Shown: positions 15,965-23,461, counted from the first letter of the stretch. The stretch: 64,000 nt of DNA from Bacillus pseudomycoides (GCF_022811845.1 NZ_CP064266.1:682001-746000), one strand, 5' to 3'. A program made the numbers and translations. Notes: generated by a model from the letters alone, not told the origin.

Positions 15965-16431
15965 TTTCTCATCTCCTTTCCAGGTTCTCCATTTGGATAA
16001 TGCGTTTTTTCTAATTGATCACCAATCCATGAGTCTCCATCTTCCCAAGACTCTTTTTTCCAAATCGGAACAATTTGTTTAATGCGCTCCATGATGTATT
16101 CATTCGCTTCATACGCAGCTTTCCGGTGCGGAGTTGATACAGCAACAACAACGGCGATATCAGAAATTTGAAGTGTACCGATGCGATGTGTAATCGCAAC
16201 ATGTGTTCCAGGCCATTTTTCTTTCACTTCGCCTCCAATTTTCGTAAGCATTTTCTCTGCCATTGTCTTATAGGCCGCGTATTCTAAATATAATGTGCGG
16301 CGCCCTTTCGTAAACTCTCTTACAGTACCAATGAAAGTTGTCACAGCACCACATTCGCGGCGAATAACTTTATTTGTAACCCCTTCAATCGAAATTGGTG
16401 TATCTATCACTTCATAATACGTCTGTGTCAT
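15961..16431 (-). CDS. moaE: Molybdopterin synthase catalytic subunit MoaE
   Basis: 156 residues from the ATG of MTQTYYEVIDTPIS. It contains GAVTTFIGTVREFTKGRRTLYLEYAAY (here in part: TFIGTVREFTKG), HRIGTLQISDIAVVVAVSTP, and the C-terminal PIWKKESWEDGDSWIG with the catalytic Lys pair. It converts precursor Z to molybdopterin with MoaD. The start at 16431 overlaps the mobB stop (ATGA). The frame extends 10 residues further upstream, but GGGG before this ATG and family length favour 16431. Confidence 0.93.
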   Translation of the reverse strand: MTQTYYEVIDTPISIEGVTNKVIRRECGAVTTFIGTVREFTKGRRTLYLEYAAYKTMAEKMLTKIGGEVKEKWPGTHVAITHRIGTLQISDIAVVVAVSTPHRKAAYEANEYIMERIKQIVPIWKKESWEDGDSWIGDQLEKTHYPNGEPGKEMRK

Positions 16432-16949
16432 TTTGCACCCCTTACCGTTTGTACAAACCATTCCACATAAGCTTCTTCCTCTGATATATGAAATGTTTTA
16501 TATGTTTCTCTTAAACTTTGTATGGTATCATCCCATGTGATAACTGCCATCACATTTTCCACTTTATTTAATAAAAAGATATCTTCAACTGAACGTAGCA
16601 AAACTACTTTTGGATAATTCTCTGCTTTATATCCTTCAATTAAAATGAGATCTACTTCAAAAAACTCATATAGTCGAATGATTTCCTGCAAAGGCCACTT
16701 ATCCCGAAGAGAAGAAAGTGATAGTAATCCAGCTCCTTCTACACTGCTAACAACCGCACCCGCTTTCCTATGACGTTCACTATCCTTTTGTGGTACCTCA
16801 GGATAGCCACCATGTCCGTGATGCTTAATTGTGGCAACTTTCATTCCTTCTTGTGAAAAAGCTCGAATCAATTTCCCCGTGAGCGTCGTTTTCCCGCTAT
16901 TTTGATAGCCAACTATTTGTAAGATTGGAGCGGTTCTGCCCACGGCCAC
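16428..16949 (-). CDS. mobB: Molybdopterin-guanine dinucleotide adaptor protein MobB
   Basis: A 173-residue P-loop GTPase, with Walker A GYQNSGKTTLTGKL (about 14-27), followed by VATIKHHGHGGYPEVPQKDS and the LILIEGYKAENYPKV segment. It aids MobA in attaching GMP to molybdopterin. It starts at a GTG (16949) inside the moeA tail (37 bp overlap), with AAGGA 5 bp before it; a second GTG two codons later is also possible. The stop overlaps moaE. This is a tightly packed operon. Confidence 0.9.
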   Translation of the reverse strand: MAVGRTAPILQIVGYQNSGKTTLTGKLIRAFSQEGMKVATIKHHGHGGYPEVPQKDSERHRKAGAVVSSVEGAGLLSLSSLRDKWPLQEIIRLYEFFEVDLILIEGYKAENYPKVVLLRSVEDIFLLNKVENVMAVITWDDTIQSLRETYKTFHISEEEAYVEWFVQTVRGAK

Positions 16950-18202
16950 TCACTTCCTTCGTTCGATTCTAGCAATAACACAGAAACCGTCATTCCTTCT
17001 TCAAATCCTCTTGTTCCTCCTGGTAGAACAATAAAAGCATTGCTATCTGCAAGAGAAGAAACCGCACTTGACTTATCAAGTCCTACTGGCATAACTTGTA
17101 GCTGTCCATTAACAAAATCTACTTTTCCTCTTACAAATCGCGTAAATGGATTTGCCTTTGGAAAGTCTTTCTGTAAAATCGCATCTGCTCGATATGCATG
17201 TGGTTCTTTCACATGCAGGAATGTTTGAACAACTGGATGAACGAGTAACTCAAAACCGACATAACAAGCAGACGGGTTACCTGATAATCCGAATAACAAT
17301 TTCCCATTTACTTCAGCTACTGTTGTGACACTACCTGGTCTCATTGCGATTTTATTGAAAAGAACATTCGCATATAATTTTTCATAAATCGCAGGTAAGT
17401 GATCGTAATCACCTACCGAAACACCGCCTGTTGTAATCAAAATATCTACTTCATCCATCGCTGCTTTCACTGCTTCATAGCAAGCTTCTAACTCATCAGC
17501 AAGCTTTCCATAATACTTAACGATTCCGCCAACTCTAGCAATTTGAGCTGCAATCATGTAAGAGTTACTATTTCTAATCTTTCCTGGCTGAAGTGGTTCA
17601 TGTACTTCTAGCAGTTCACTTCCCGTCGTTACAATTCCGACAACCGGCTGTTTCACAACCTTTACTGAACTGTAACCAAACGTCGCTAACAGTGCTGCTA
17701 CACCCGGGTTAATCCTCGTACCTTTTTTCACAAGTATTTGATTTTGTCTCACATCTTCACCTTTAAACGAAACATTATCACCTGCTTGAAGAGCACGCTT
17801 TAACTTCATATACGTTTTTCCGCTTCTTTCAAGTCCTTCGGTAAGTTCTAACATTACAACCGCATCACAACCTTTTGGAATTGCTGCGCCTGTCATAATT
17901 CGAACAGCCTCGAAGGCCTTTACTTCATCTGTAAAGACAGAACCAGCTCCAATTTCTCCGATTACTTCAAACTCAATTGAATGATTTTGACTCGCCTCTT
18001 TTGTATCTTCCGCTCGAATCGCAAATCCATCATATGGAGAGCGGTCAAAATGCGGTACATCGTGATCTGCTACAACATCTTCTCCCAGAATTCTTCCGTA
18101 GCTTTCGGTGATAGAAACTGCTTCTATTTCACCTTGCTGAGCGTATTTCATCACCCTTGCTACTGCTTCAGCAACTGGAATTGGCACTCGTTTTTCTAAC
18201 AT
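16913..18202 (-). CDS. moeA: Molybdopterin molybdenumtransferase MoeA
   Basis: 429 residues from the ATG of MLEKRVPIPVAEAVARVMKY, preceded by GAGGTGAAAACA; the longer frame to 18259 has no ribosome site. Domain markers: DVPHFDRSPYDGFAIRAED (about 51-69), the GEDV and GTRI segments of the beta-rich region, and the MogA-like domain with TTGGVSVGDYDH and LFGLSGNPSACYVGF. It inserts molybdate into adenylated molybdopterin. No mogA/moaB is seen in this block. It is the first gene of moeA-mobB-moaE-moaD and is divergent from moaC. Confidence 0.93.
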   Translation of the reverse strand: MLEKRVPIPVAEAVARVMKYAQQGEIEAVSITESYGRILGEDVVADHDVPHFDRSPYDGFAIRAEDTKEASQNHSIEFEVIGEIGAGSVFTDEVKAFEAVRIMTGAAIPKGCDAVVMLELTEGLERSGKTYMKLKRALQAGDNVSFKGEDVRQNQILVKKGTRINPGVAALLATFGYSSVKVVKQPVVGIVTTGSELLEVHEPLQPGKIRNSNSYMIAAQIARVGGIVKYYGKLADELEACYEAVKAAMDEVDILITTGGVSVGDYDHLPAIYEKLYANVLFNKIAMRPGSVTTVAEVNGKLLFGLSGNPSACYVGFELLVHPVVQTFLHVKEPHAYRADAILQKDFPKANPFTRFVRGKVDFVNGQLQVMPVGLDKSSAVSSLADSNAFIVLPGGTRGFEEGMTVSVLLLESNEGSEWPWAEPLQSYK

Positions 18203-18297
18203 TGTTTTCACCTCATATTTGCAAAATATCACATCTTGGTTACACTTTATATTGTACAATGCTAATCATAATAGCAATTACTTCAAGGAGGTATTCT

Positions 18298-18789
18298 ATG
18301 TCTTCATTTACTCATTTCAATGACCAAGGCCGTGCAAAAATGGTCGATATTAGCGATAAAAAAACAACTGTGCGAACAGCAATTGCTCGCTCTAGCATCT
18401 TAGTTACGAAAGAAATTTATGATAAAATCTCTCAAAACGAAATTGGTAAGGGCGATGTATTAGCCGTTGCACAAATCGCCGGTATTATGGCTGCCAAACG
18501 CACTTCTGATATTATTCCAATGTGCCACCCCTTACTTCTAAAAGGCGTAGATGTCTCCTTCGACTGGGAAACAACGAAAGAACAGTATCGTTTACTTATT
18601 GAAGTAAAAGTCAAAACAGAAGGTAGCACCGGCGTTGAAATGGAAGCTTTAACAGCAGCTTCTGCAACTGCTCTTACCGTGTATGATATGTGTAAAGCTG
18701 TTGATAAAGGTATGATTATTGGCGAAACATATTTACTTGAAAAAACAGGCGGGAAGAGCGGAGACTACGTTAGAAATCCACATTCCTAA
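18298..18789 (+). CDS. moaC: Cyclic pyranopterin monophosphate synthase MoaC
   Basis: 163 residues from the ATG of MSSFTHFNDQGRAKMVDISD, which sits 7 bp after CAAGGAGG. It has the motifs MAAKRTSDIIPMCHPLLLKG (about 70-89) and EGSTGVEMEALTAASATALT. With MoaA it makes precursor Z (cPMP) from GTP. It is the only plus-strand gene of the cofactor set, placed between divergent moeA and convergent moeB. A palindromic terminator follows. Confidence 0.94.
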   Translation: MSSFTHFNDQGRAKMVDISDKKTTVRTAIARSSILVTKEIYDKISQNEIGKGDVLAVAQIAGIMAAKRTSDIIPMCHPLLLKGVDVSFDWETTKEQYRLLIEVKVKTEGSTGVEMEALTAASATALTVYDMCKAVDKGMIIGETYLLEKTGGKSGDYVRNPHS

Positions 18790-18793
18790 TCCC

Positions 18794-18823
18794 TTGAACC
18801 TAAAGGTTTTCCTTTAGGTTCAA
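18794..18823. terminator. Bidirectional terminator between moaC and moeB
   Basis: TTGAACCTAAAGG and CCTTTAGGTTCAA form a near-perfect palindrome covering the convergent gene ends. Its right arm overlaps the moeB stop codon. Confidence 0.7.
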
Positions 18824-19833
18824 CCTATATATCTTGCATACAATCGCTTCGCTACCGTCATATCATTCGTTCCGTGAACAAACGCTCTACCATCTGTAAA
18901 TAAAACAAAACGATATTCATCAACCAGAAATGATAATAAATATGGCGTTGTTTTCACATCCACACTTTTTTGTAAGCGCTTTTCAATTTCTTCTAATTTA
19001 AGAGTTTGCGGAATTCCCGGACGGATTTGAACCGTATTTCGCCCACATAACACTTCCGTTTTCATTTGTGATTCAAACATTAAACTTGGGTACGTGCGCA
19101 GCTTTCCGCAAGATAAACACGTATCTTTTTTCTGCCTATTCACTTTAAATGCCATATGCTGATTGTTCCAAAGATCAAATGACAGCATCGTTTCACGAAG
19201 CGTTTCAAAATCTTCTACCAATATTTTAAGTGCTTCTGTCACTTGATGACTGGCAACTATTTGCACAGCTGGCTGTATAATTCCCGCCGTATCACATGTC
19301 ACACCGCTTGATGGATGCTCCATTAGACAACGGAAACATGGTGTTTTTCCCGGGAGAATTGTATATGTGACGCCGTAGCTTCCAACGCATCCTCCATATA
19401 TCCAAGGAATATTGTATTTTTGCGAAATGTCATTAATAAGAAGACGTGTCTCAAAATTATCAGTCGCATCTAATATTAAATCTACGTTTTTAATTAATTC
19501 TTCCATTTCTTGCACCGCTACATCCGTTATGACTGGTACGATTTCTACTTCAGAATTAATCTGCCTTAAGCGTTCAGCTGCTGCAACTGCTTTTGGCTTG
19601 TACTGCTTTGCATCTTCTTCTGTATATAACTGCTGCCTTTGCAAATTACTCCACTCAACATAATCACGGTCAGCAATGGTCAGTGTTCCAACTCCCGCTC
19701 TAACAAGCGCCTCTGCACTAGCTGCTCCTAGTGCACCTGCACCGATAATAAGTACATGCTTTTCTCTTATTTTACTTTGACCTGTCCCGCCAATCCCAGA
19801 AAATAACATTTGTCTTGAATAACGCTCCTGCAC
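18820..19833 (-). CDS. moeB: MoaD-adenylating enzyme MoeB/ThiF family
   Basis: 337 residues from GTG 19831-19833 (QERYSRQMLFSGIGG), which has AAGGGGG 7 bp upstream, 16 bp after moaA. The ATP loop is VLIIGAGALGAASAEALVRAG (given in part: IIGAGALGAASAEAL), then DRDYVEWSNLQRQ, and the ATDNF motif in DATDNFETRLLIND. Two Cys pairs for structural zinc: CFRCLM and CLSCGK. It adenylates the MoaD C-terminus. An extra C-terminal region (about 260-337) follows the second Cys pair. The longer frame upstream overlaps moaA and is not needed. Confidence 0.88.
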   Translation of the reverse strand: MQERYSRQMLFSGIGGTGQSKIREKHVLIIGAGALGAASAEALVRAGVGTLTIADRDYVEWSNLQRQQLYTEEDAKQYKPKAVAAAERLRQINSEVEIVPVITDVAVQEMEELIKNVDLILDATDNFETRLLINDISQKYNIPWIYGGCVGSYGVTYTILPGKTPCFRCLMEHPSSGVTCDTAGIIQPAVQIVASHQVTEALKILVEDFETLRETMLSFDLWNNQHMAFKVNRQKKDTCLSCGKLRTYPSLMFESQMKTEVLCGRNTVQIRPGIPQTLKLEEIEKRLQKSVDVKTTPYLLSFLVDEYRFVLFTDGRAFVHGTNDMTVAKRLYARYIG

Positions 19834-19849
19834 ACTGCATCCCCCTTTC

Positions 19850-20863
19850 TTATCCTCCGATATAAGACATTTCAATTTTCGGACGATTATTTGCGCTTTC
19901 TTCAGTTCGCTCATCAGAATACCGATCCTGTCGATATTCCCATACATTTTGCACAACCTTTAATAAATCCGTATCCGAAATATCTTCTCTAAGCAAGCTT
20001 CTTAAATCTGTTCCTTTCGTTGCAAACAAACAAGTATAAAATTTACCATCTGCCGAAATTCGTGCTCTCGTACAAGAAGAACAGAAAGATTCAGAAACCG
20101 AAGTGATAAATCCAACTTCTGTATCACTGCCAACGTAACGATAACGCTTCGCAACTTCTCCAAAATAATGAAGATCTACAGGTTCAATTGGATATATCTG
20201 ACTGATTTTCTCAATCAATTCTTGTTTCGTAATGACCTGTTCAAAATTCCATCCATTCGTACTGCCAACGTCCATAAACTCAATATAGCGGAGCGAAATT
20301 CCCTGTTCTTTGAAATAAGCGGCCATCGGAAGAATTTGACTATCGTTCATTCCCTTTTTCACGACCATATTTACTTTCACATCGAGTCCAGCTGCTTTTG
20401 CTGCGACAATCCCTTTCAGCACAGGTTTTGTACTAATATTCCGGCCGTTAATTTTGCGAAATACATCGTCCTCTATCGCATCTAAACTAACATTCACTCG
20501 GTGTAATCCAGCTTCCTTTAACGCCTTTGCTTGCTTTGTTAAATGAATTCCATTTGTTGTAAGTCCAATATCTGTTAAGCCCTCTAGCTTCGCAAGTCTT
20601 GCAATAAGCTTTGGCAAGTCTTTACGTAGTAAAGGTTCACCGCCTGTAAGCCTAATTTTCTTTACCCCCATGCCTACAAACATTTTTGCTAATCGTTCAA
20701 TTTCATCAAATGTAAGCAAAAATTCTTCTTGCAAAAATGCATAATCAGGTCCGAATACTTCAGCTGGCATACAATATGTGCATCTGAAATTACAACGGTC
20801 AATGACAGAGATGCGTAGATCTTGAAGCGGACGCTGCAAAGAATCTGTAATCTTCTCGCGCAT
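19850..20863 (-). CDS. moaA: GTP 3',8-cyclase MoaA (radical SAM)
   Basis: 337 residues from the ATG of MREKITDSLQRPLQDLRISV. The radical SAM cluster is CNFRCTYC (Cys-x3-Cys-x2-Cys). The C-terminal second cluster is FCSSCTRARISADGKFYTCLF region, and the protein ends YIGG, the Gly-Gly tail needed for catalysis. A first ATG two codons upstream is too close to AAAGGAGGG (1 bp); the second is at proper distance. It opens the moaA-moeB operon under an Fnr-type promoter. Confidence 0.94.
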   Translation of the reverse strand: MREKITDSLQRPLQDLRISVIDRCNFRCTYCMPAEVFGPDYAFLQEEFLLTFDEIERLAKMFVGMGVKKIRLTGGEPLLRKDLPKLIARLAKLEGLTDIGLTTNGIHLTKQAKALKEAGLHRVNVSLDAIEDDVFRKINGRNISTKPVLKGIVAAKAAGLDVKVNMVVKKGMNDSQILPMAAYFKEQGISLRYIEFMDVGSTNGWNFEQVITKQELIEKISQIYPIEPVDLHYFGEVAKRYRYVGSDTEVGFITSVSESFCSSCTRARISADGKFYTCLFATKGTDLRSLLREDISDTDLLKVVQNVWEYRQDRYSDERTEESANNRPKIEMSYIGG

Positions 20864-20974
20864 CGTCATCCCTCCTTTTCTGCTAAATTCTATCTGTCTT
20901 CATTCTATTATAATATATTTTCAAACTGCGATGTTATTGCTCAAGTTCTTTATTCACTTTCTATGTTTTTTAGT

Positions 20975-21024
20975 TGCCTCCATCATAAAAAAGAAGAAGA
21001 AAGTACGTTGTGATATTTCTCACA
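20975..21024 (-). promoter_or_regulatory. Fnr-type class II promoter of moaA-moeB
   Basis: A perfect TGTGA-TATTTC-TCACA site lies at 21009-21024. On the moaA strand a TATGAT hexamer (complement of 20982-20987) follows. Placing the start 7 bp beyond it (20975) puts the centre of the Fnr site at -41.5. The leader before moaA would be about 110 nt. Confidence 0.8.
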
Positions 21025-21107
21025 TCAACTTCTTCATTCAAAATTTCTTCACAAATTCGTTCAAATTTTATTCACATCTCAGTTAAAATCACTGTATCAC
21101 ACTATTG

Positions 21108-21172
21108 GTGGGGCTACTACCAGTGTGGCTGAAGCCCCCACTGGTAGTAAAGTTTCACTTTATTTGTGTACG
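21108..21172 (-). repeat. Hairpin repeat of the AAAGTGAAACTTTA family, copy iii (inverted)
   Basis: On the minus strand it reads AAAGTGAAACTTTACTACC followed by AGTGGGGGCTTCAGCC and the complementary CACTGGTAGTAGCCCC. It overlaps the end of the HxlR gene, whose TGA stop is the TGA inside AAAGTGAAAC. Confidence 0.7.
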
Positions 21173-21481
21173 ATACTCATTTCCCCACTCACGCATAAGT
21201 GTAATAATTGGTGTAAGAGACCTTCCGAATTCCGTTAAAGAATACTCCACTTTTGGCGGAACTTCTTTATATACTTCTCTGTGAATTACTCCAGCCGCCT
21301 CAAGTTCTCTTAGCTGCCTCGTTAGCATGCGCTGCGTGATGCCCGGCATCAATCGTACAAATTGATTAAAGCGAATCTCTTTGGCATTCATTAAATGAAA
21401 TAAGATAACTCCCTTCCATTTCCCACCAATTACATCTAACGTTACTTCGACTGAACAACGATTTATCTCTTTCTGTTCCAT
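21155..21481 (-). CDS. HxlR/DUF24-family redox-type regulator, HypR-like
   Basis: 108 residues from ATG 21481, with GGAGAG 7 bp upstream; a further ATG at 21496 would place that ribosome site inside the gene. The winged helix is seen in GGKWKGVILFHLMNAKEIRF and MPGITQRMLTRQLRELEAAGV. A single N-terminal Cys (INRCSVEVTLDVI, Cys9) matches the redox-sensing Cys of YodB, CatR and HypR. It is divergent from a YfkO-like nitroreductase, the same pairing as HypR/HypO in function. The last codons and the stop lie within a dispersed repeat. Confidence 0.85.
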   Translation of the reverse strand: MEQKEINRCSVEVTLDVIGGKWKGVILFHLMNAKEIRFNQFVRLMPGITQRMLTRQLRELEAAGVIHREVYKEVPPKVEYSLTEFGRSLTPIITLMREWGNEYRTQIK

Positions 21482-21496
21482 TTTGTCACTCTCCAT

Positions 21497-21516
21497 TAGT
21501 ATACAAATTGATACTA
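21497..21516. promoter_or_regulatory. Putative operator between the HxlR and nitroreductase genes
   Basis: TAGTAT and ATACTA flank 8 bp, forming a perfect palindrome next to the HxlR ribosome site. It resembles the GTATC/GATAC type sites of DUF24 regulators. Its position suits autoregulation and control of the divergent nitroreductase. Confidence 0.5.
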
Positions 21517-21620
21517 TATGCTAAAAATGTGCGTACTTACATCATTCATTTTACTATTGTAGAATCAATGTTGTAATCAACTTACTAAGAAAAAGTAAAT
21601 TATCAAAGGTGGTTATTTAA

Positions 21621-22292
21621 ATGGAACCTACAAAAGAAGAAATTTTAAAAGCGTATCAATTTCGACATGCTTGTAAAGAATTTGATGTAAATAAAAAAAT
21701 CTCTGATGAAGATTTTCAATTTATTTTAGAAACAGGTCGCCTGTCTCCAAGTTCATTCGGTTTTGAACCTTGGAAATTTGTTGTGATTCAAAATCAAGAT
21801 ATTCGTAACAAACTTCTTCCTGTAGCATGGGGCGCTCAAAAACAGTTACCAACAGCAAGCCATTTTGTCGTTATATTAGCTCGTAAAAAAGAAGAAATGA
21901 TTTATAACTCTTCCTATATTTCTAACTTTATGAAAAACATTCAGCAGCTCCCAGAGGAAGTCATAACAATGAAACGTGGTTTTTATAAGGAATTTCAAGA
22001 ATCCGATTTCCAATTACTTGAAAGTGATCGTTCTATGTTTGATTGGGCTTCTAAGCAAACTTACATCGCTCTCGGGAATATGATGACTGCCGCTGCTCAA
22101 ATCGGCATCGACTCTTGCCCCATTGAAGGATTCAATAAAGAGAAAGTAGAAGCTGTTTTAAAAGAAGAAGGTATTCTTTTAGACAAATCATTCGGTGTTT
22201 CTGTTTTAGTTGCTTTCGGTCATCGCTTGGAAGAACCGAAACGTGATAAAACTCGTCAAACAATGGATATGATTGTGGAATGGATTAAGTAA
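21621..22292 (+). CDS. NAD(P)H-dependent nitroreductase, YfkO/HypO-like
   Basis: A 223-residue flavoenzyme of the nitroreductase family. It has an FMN-binding Arg near the start (QFRHACKEFD, about 11-20), LSPSSFGFEPWKFVVI (about 39-54), AALGNMMTAA-type dimer helix (YIALGNMMTAAAQIGIDSCP) and a C-terminal GHRLEEPKRDKTR. It reduces nitro compounds or quinones; the B. subtilis homologue HypO is induced by disulfide stress. The ATG follows AAAGGTGGTTATTTAA. It is divergent from the HxlR gene and ends at a terminator. Confidence 0.85.
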   Translation: MEPTKEEILKAYQFRHACKEFDVNKKISDEDFQFILETGRLSPSSFGFEPWKFVVIQNQDIRNKLLPVAWGAQKQLPTASHFVVILARKKEEMIYNSSYISNFMKNIQQLPEEVITMKRGFYKEFQESDFQLLESDRSMFDWASKQTYIALGNMMTAAAQIGIDSCPIEGFNKEKVEAVLKEEGILLDKSFGVSVLVAFGHRLEEPKRDKTRQTMDMIVEWIK

Positions 22293-22296
22293 TGTA

Positions 22297-22326
22297 AAAG
22301 AGTGTCTACAAAAGACACTCTTTTTT
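22297..22326 (+). terminator. Terminator of the nitroreductase gene
   Basis: AAAGAGTGTCT and AGACACTCTTTT pair around a short loop with a following T run. Confidence 0.85.
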
Positions 22327-22337
22327 CCAGTATGAAA

Positions 22338-22387
22338 TGTGCGCTTGTTCACAGCTAAATATTAACTTATCACCTATAATAAAAAGA
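22338..22387 (+). promoter_or_regulatory. Fnr-type class II promoter of fnr (autoregulation)
   Basis: TGTGC-GCTTGT-TCACA (22338-22353) differs from TGTGA-N6-TCACA at one base. A perfect TATAAT lies at 22375-22380. A start at 22387 puts the site centre at -41.5, as at moaA and narG. Confidence 0.75.
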
Positions 22388-22459
22388 TATTTCTTGCATT
22401 TTCATCATGTTTACATCCAAAATAAGAAGTAGACTGCTTTTAAAAGAAAGGTGATTGCT

Positions 22460-23152
22460 GTGACAAACCGTACGGCATTATCAGAAGATTTAAAGGAATT
22501 ACTTGCGTCTGTTGAATATAAAATGCAGATTAATAAAGGAAGTTATATTTTCCAGGAAGGTGTGGAGGCAAAAGAACTCTATATCATTCGCTCTGGAAAA
22601 GTGCAGATTAGTAAAATTAGTGCTGACGGACAGGAGTTAACACTTCGCATTTGTTCAACGCACGATATCATCGGAGAGTTAACATTATTTACGGACAATG
22701 CAAAGTATTTATTAAATGCGAAATGCCTTGAAAATGTTGAGGTTGGCGTAATTAAACGAGACGCTCTAGAAAAAGAATTGTTCCAAAAACCTGCTCTTGC
22801 ATTTGAATTTATGAAATGGATTAGCGAGCATTTAAGGAGAATGCAAACGAAATTCCGTGATTTAGTGTTACATGGTAAAAAGGGGGCTCTTTATTCGACT
22901 CTTATTCGCATGACGAATAGTTATGGCGTATTAAAAGAAAACGGCATCCTTATCGATCTTCCTTTAACAAATCAAGAGCTTGCGAATTTCTGTGCAACCT
23001 CACGTGAAAGTGTCAACCGTATGTTAAACGATTTAAAAAAACAAGGAATTATTTCTATTCATAAAGGAAAAATCACGATTCATAATTTGCAATTTTTAAA
23101 ATGCGAAATTGCTTGTGAAGATTGTCCTGCCTCTGTTTGTAGTATTGAGTAG
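22460..23152 (+). CDS. fnr: Anaerobic regulator Fnr (Crp/Fnr family)
   Basis: 230 residues from GTG 22460, 8 bp after AAAGG; an in-frame GTG at 22451 overlaps that ribosome site. The cyclic-nucleotide-type beta-roll spans about 20-130, followed by the dimer helix and a C-terminal helix-turn-helix (LPLTNQELANFCATSRESVN). The extreme C-terminus carries Cys215, Cys219, Cys222 and Cys227. The spacing Cys-x2-Cys-x4-Cys matches the iron-sulfur ligands of Bacillus Fnr, which senses oxygen from the C-terminus, unlike E. coli FNR. It lies directly upstream of narGHJI. Confidence 0.92.
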   Translation: MTNRTALSEDLKELLASVEYKMQINKGSYIFQEGVEAKELYIIRSGKVQISKISADGQELTLRICSTHDIIGELTLFTDNAKYLLNAKCLENVEVGVIKRDALEKELFQKPALAFEFMKWISEHLRRMQTKFRDLVLHGKKGALYSTLIRMTNSYGVLKENGILIDLPLTNQELANFCATSRESVNRMLNDLKKQGIISIHKGKITIHNLQFLKCEIACEDCPASVCSIE

Positions 23153-23182
23153 CCTCTCTATTTGAGATGCTACTCTTTTTTC
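23147..23182 (+). terminator. Terminator of fnr
   Basis: GAGTAGC and GCTACTC pair around 15 nt and are followed by TTTTTT. The stem starts inside the last codons of fnr. It separates fnr from narG transcription. Confidence 0.75.
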
Positions 23183-23219
23183 TTTCTCCTTTACTCTACA
23201 AAAAAGAATCGCTCTTCGA

Positions 23220-23235
23220 TGTGAAAAATGTCACA
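23220..23235. promoter_or_regulatory. Second, upstream Fnr box before narG
   Basis: TGTGA-AAAATG-TCACA is a perfect match to the Fnr consensus. It lies 160 bp upstream of the promoter-proximal box, with a dispersed hairpin repeat between the two. The nearest -10-like hexamer, TATAAA at 23252-23257, would give a site centre near -36.5, which is off the usual spacing. Confidence 0.7.
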
Positions 23236-23249
23236 ACTTCCCAAAAAAT

Positions 23250-23362
23250 GTTATAAAGTAAAACTTTAATCAGTGAGGGGTGTCTTCATCCCCCACTGAT
23301 TATCTGCCCTCACCAATTGGACTTTTACGGGCAGCCCGAAAATAGCGGGATAAATCTGATTT
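23250..23362 (+). repeat. Hairpin repeat of the AAAGTGAAACTTTA family, copy iv (longest)
   Basis: It begins AAAGTAAAACTTTAATCAG, has the pair GTGAGGGGTGTCTTC/CCCCCACTGATTATC, then TGCCCTCACCAATTGG, ACGGGCAGCCCG and AATAGCGGGATAAATC. The tail block AATAGCGG-ATAAATC is shared with copy i at 3764-3830. It separates two Fnr boxes in the narG upstream region. Confidence 0.7.
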
Positions 23363-23379
23363 TTGACAATCTGTTGAAC

Positions 23380-23429
23380 TGTGATAGATATCACATCTCT
23401 ATTTTGCACGCTCTCTTATATTGAAAGTA
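23380..23429 (+). promoter_or_regulatory. Fnr-type class II promoter of narGHJI
   Basis: TGTGA-TAGATA-TCACA (23380-23395) is a perfect site. TATATT (23417-23422) is the best -10, giving a start near 23429 and the Fnr centre at -41.5. The leader to the narG ATG would be about 33 nt. Confidence 0.85.
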
Positions 23430-23461
23430 AGCAAGAGAGATGCAATAAAGGAGTGAACAGT

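Noticed and set aside
18203..18297. Fnr box between moeA and moaC
   Set aside because: Only a half site (TGTGATATTT) is present; no matching second half.
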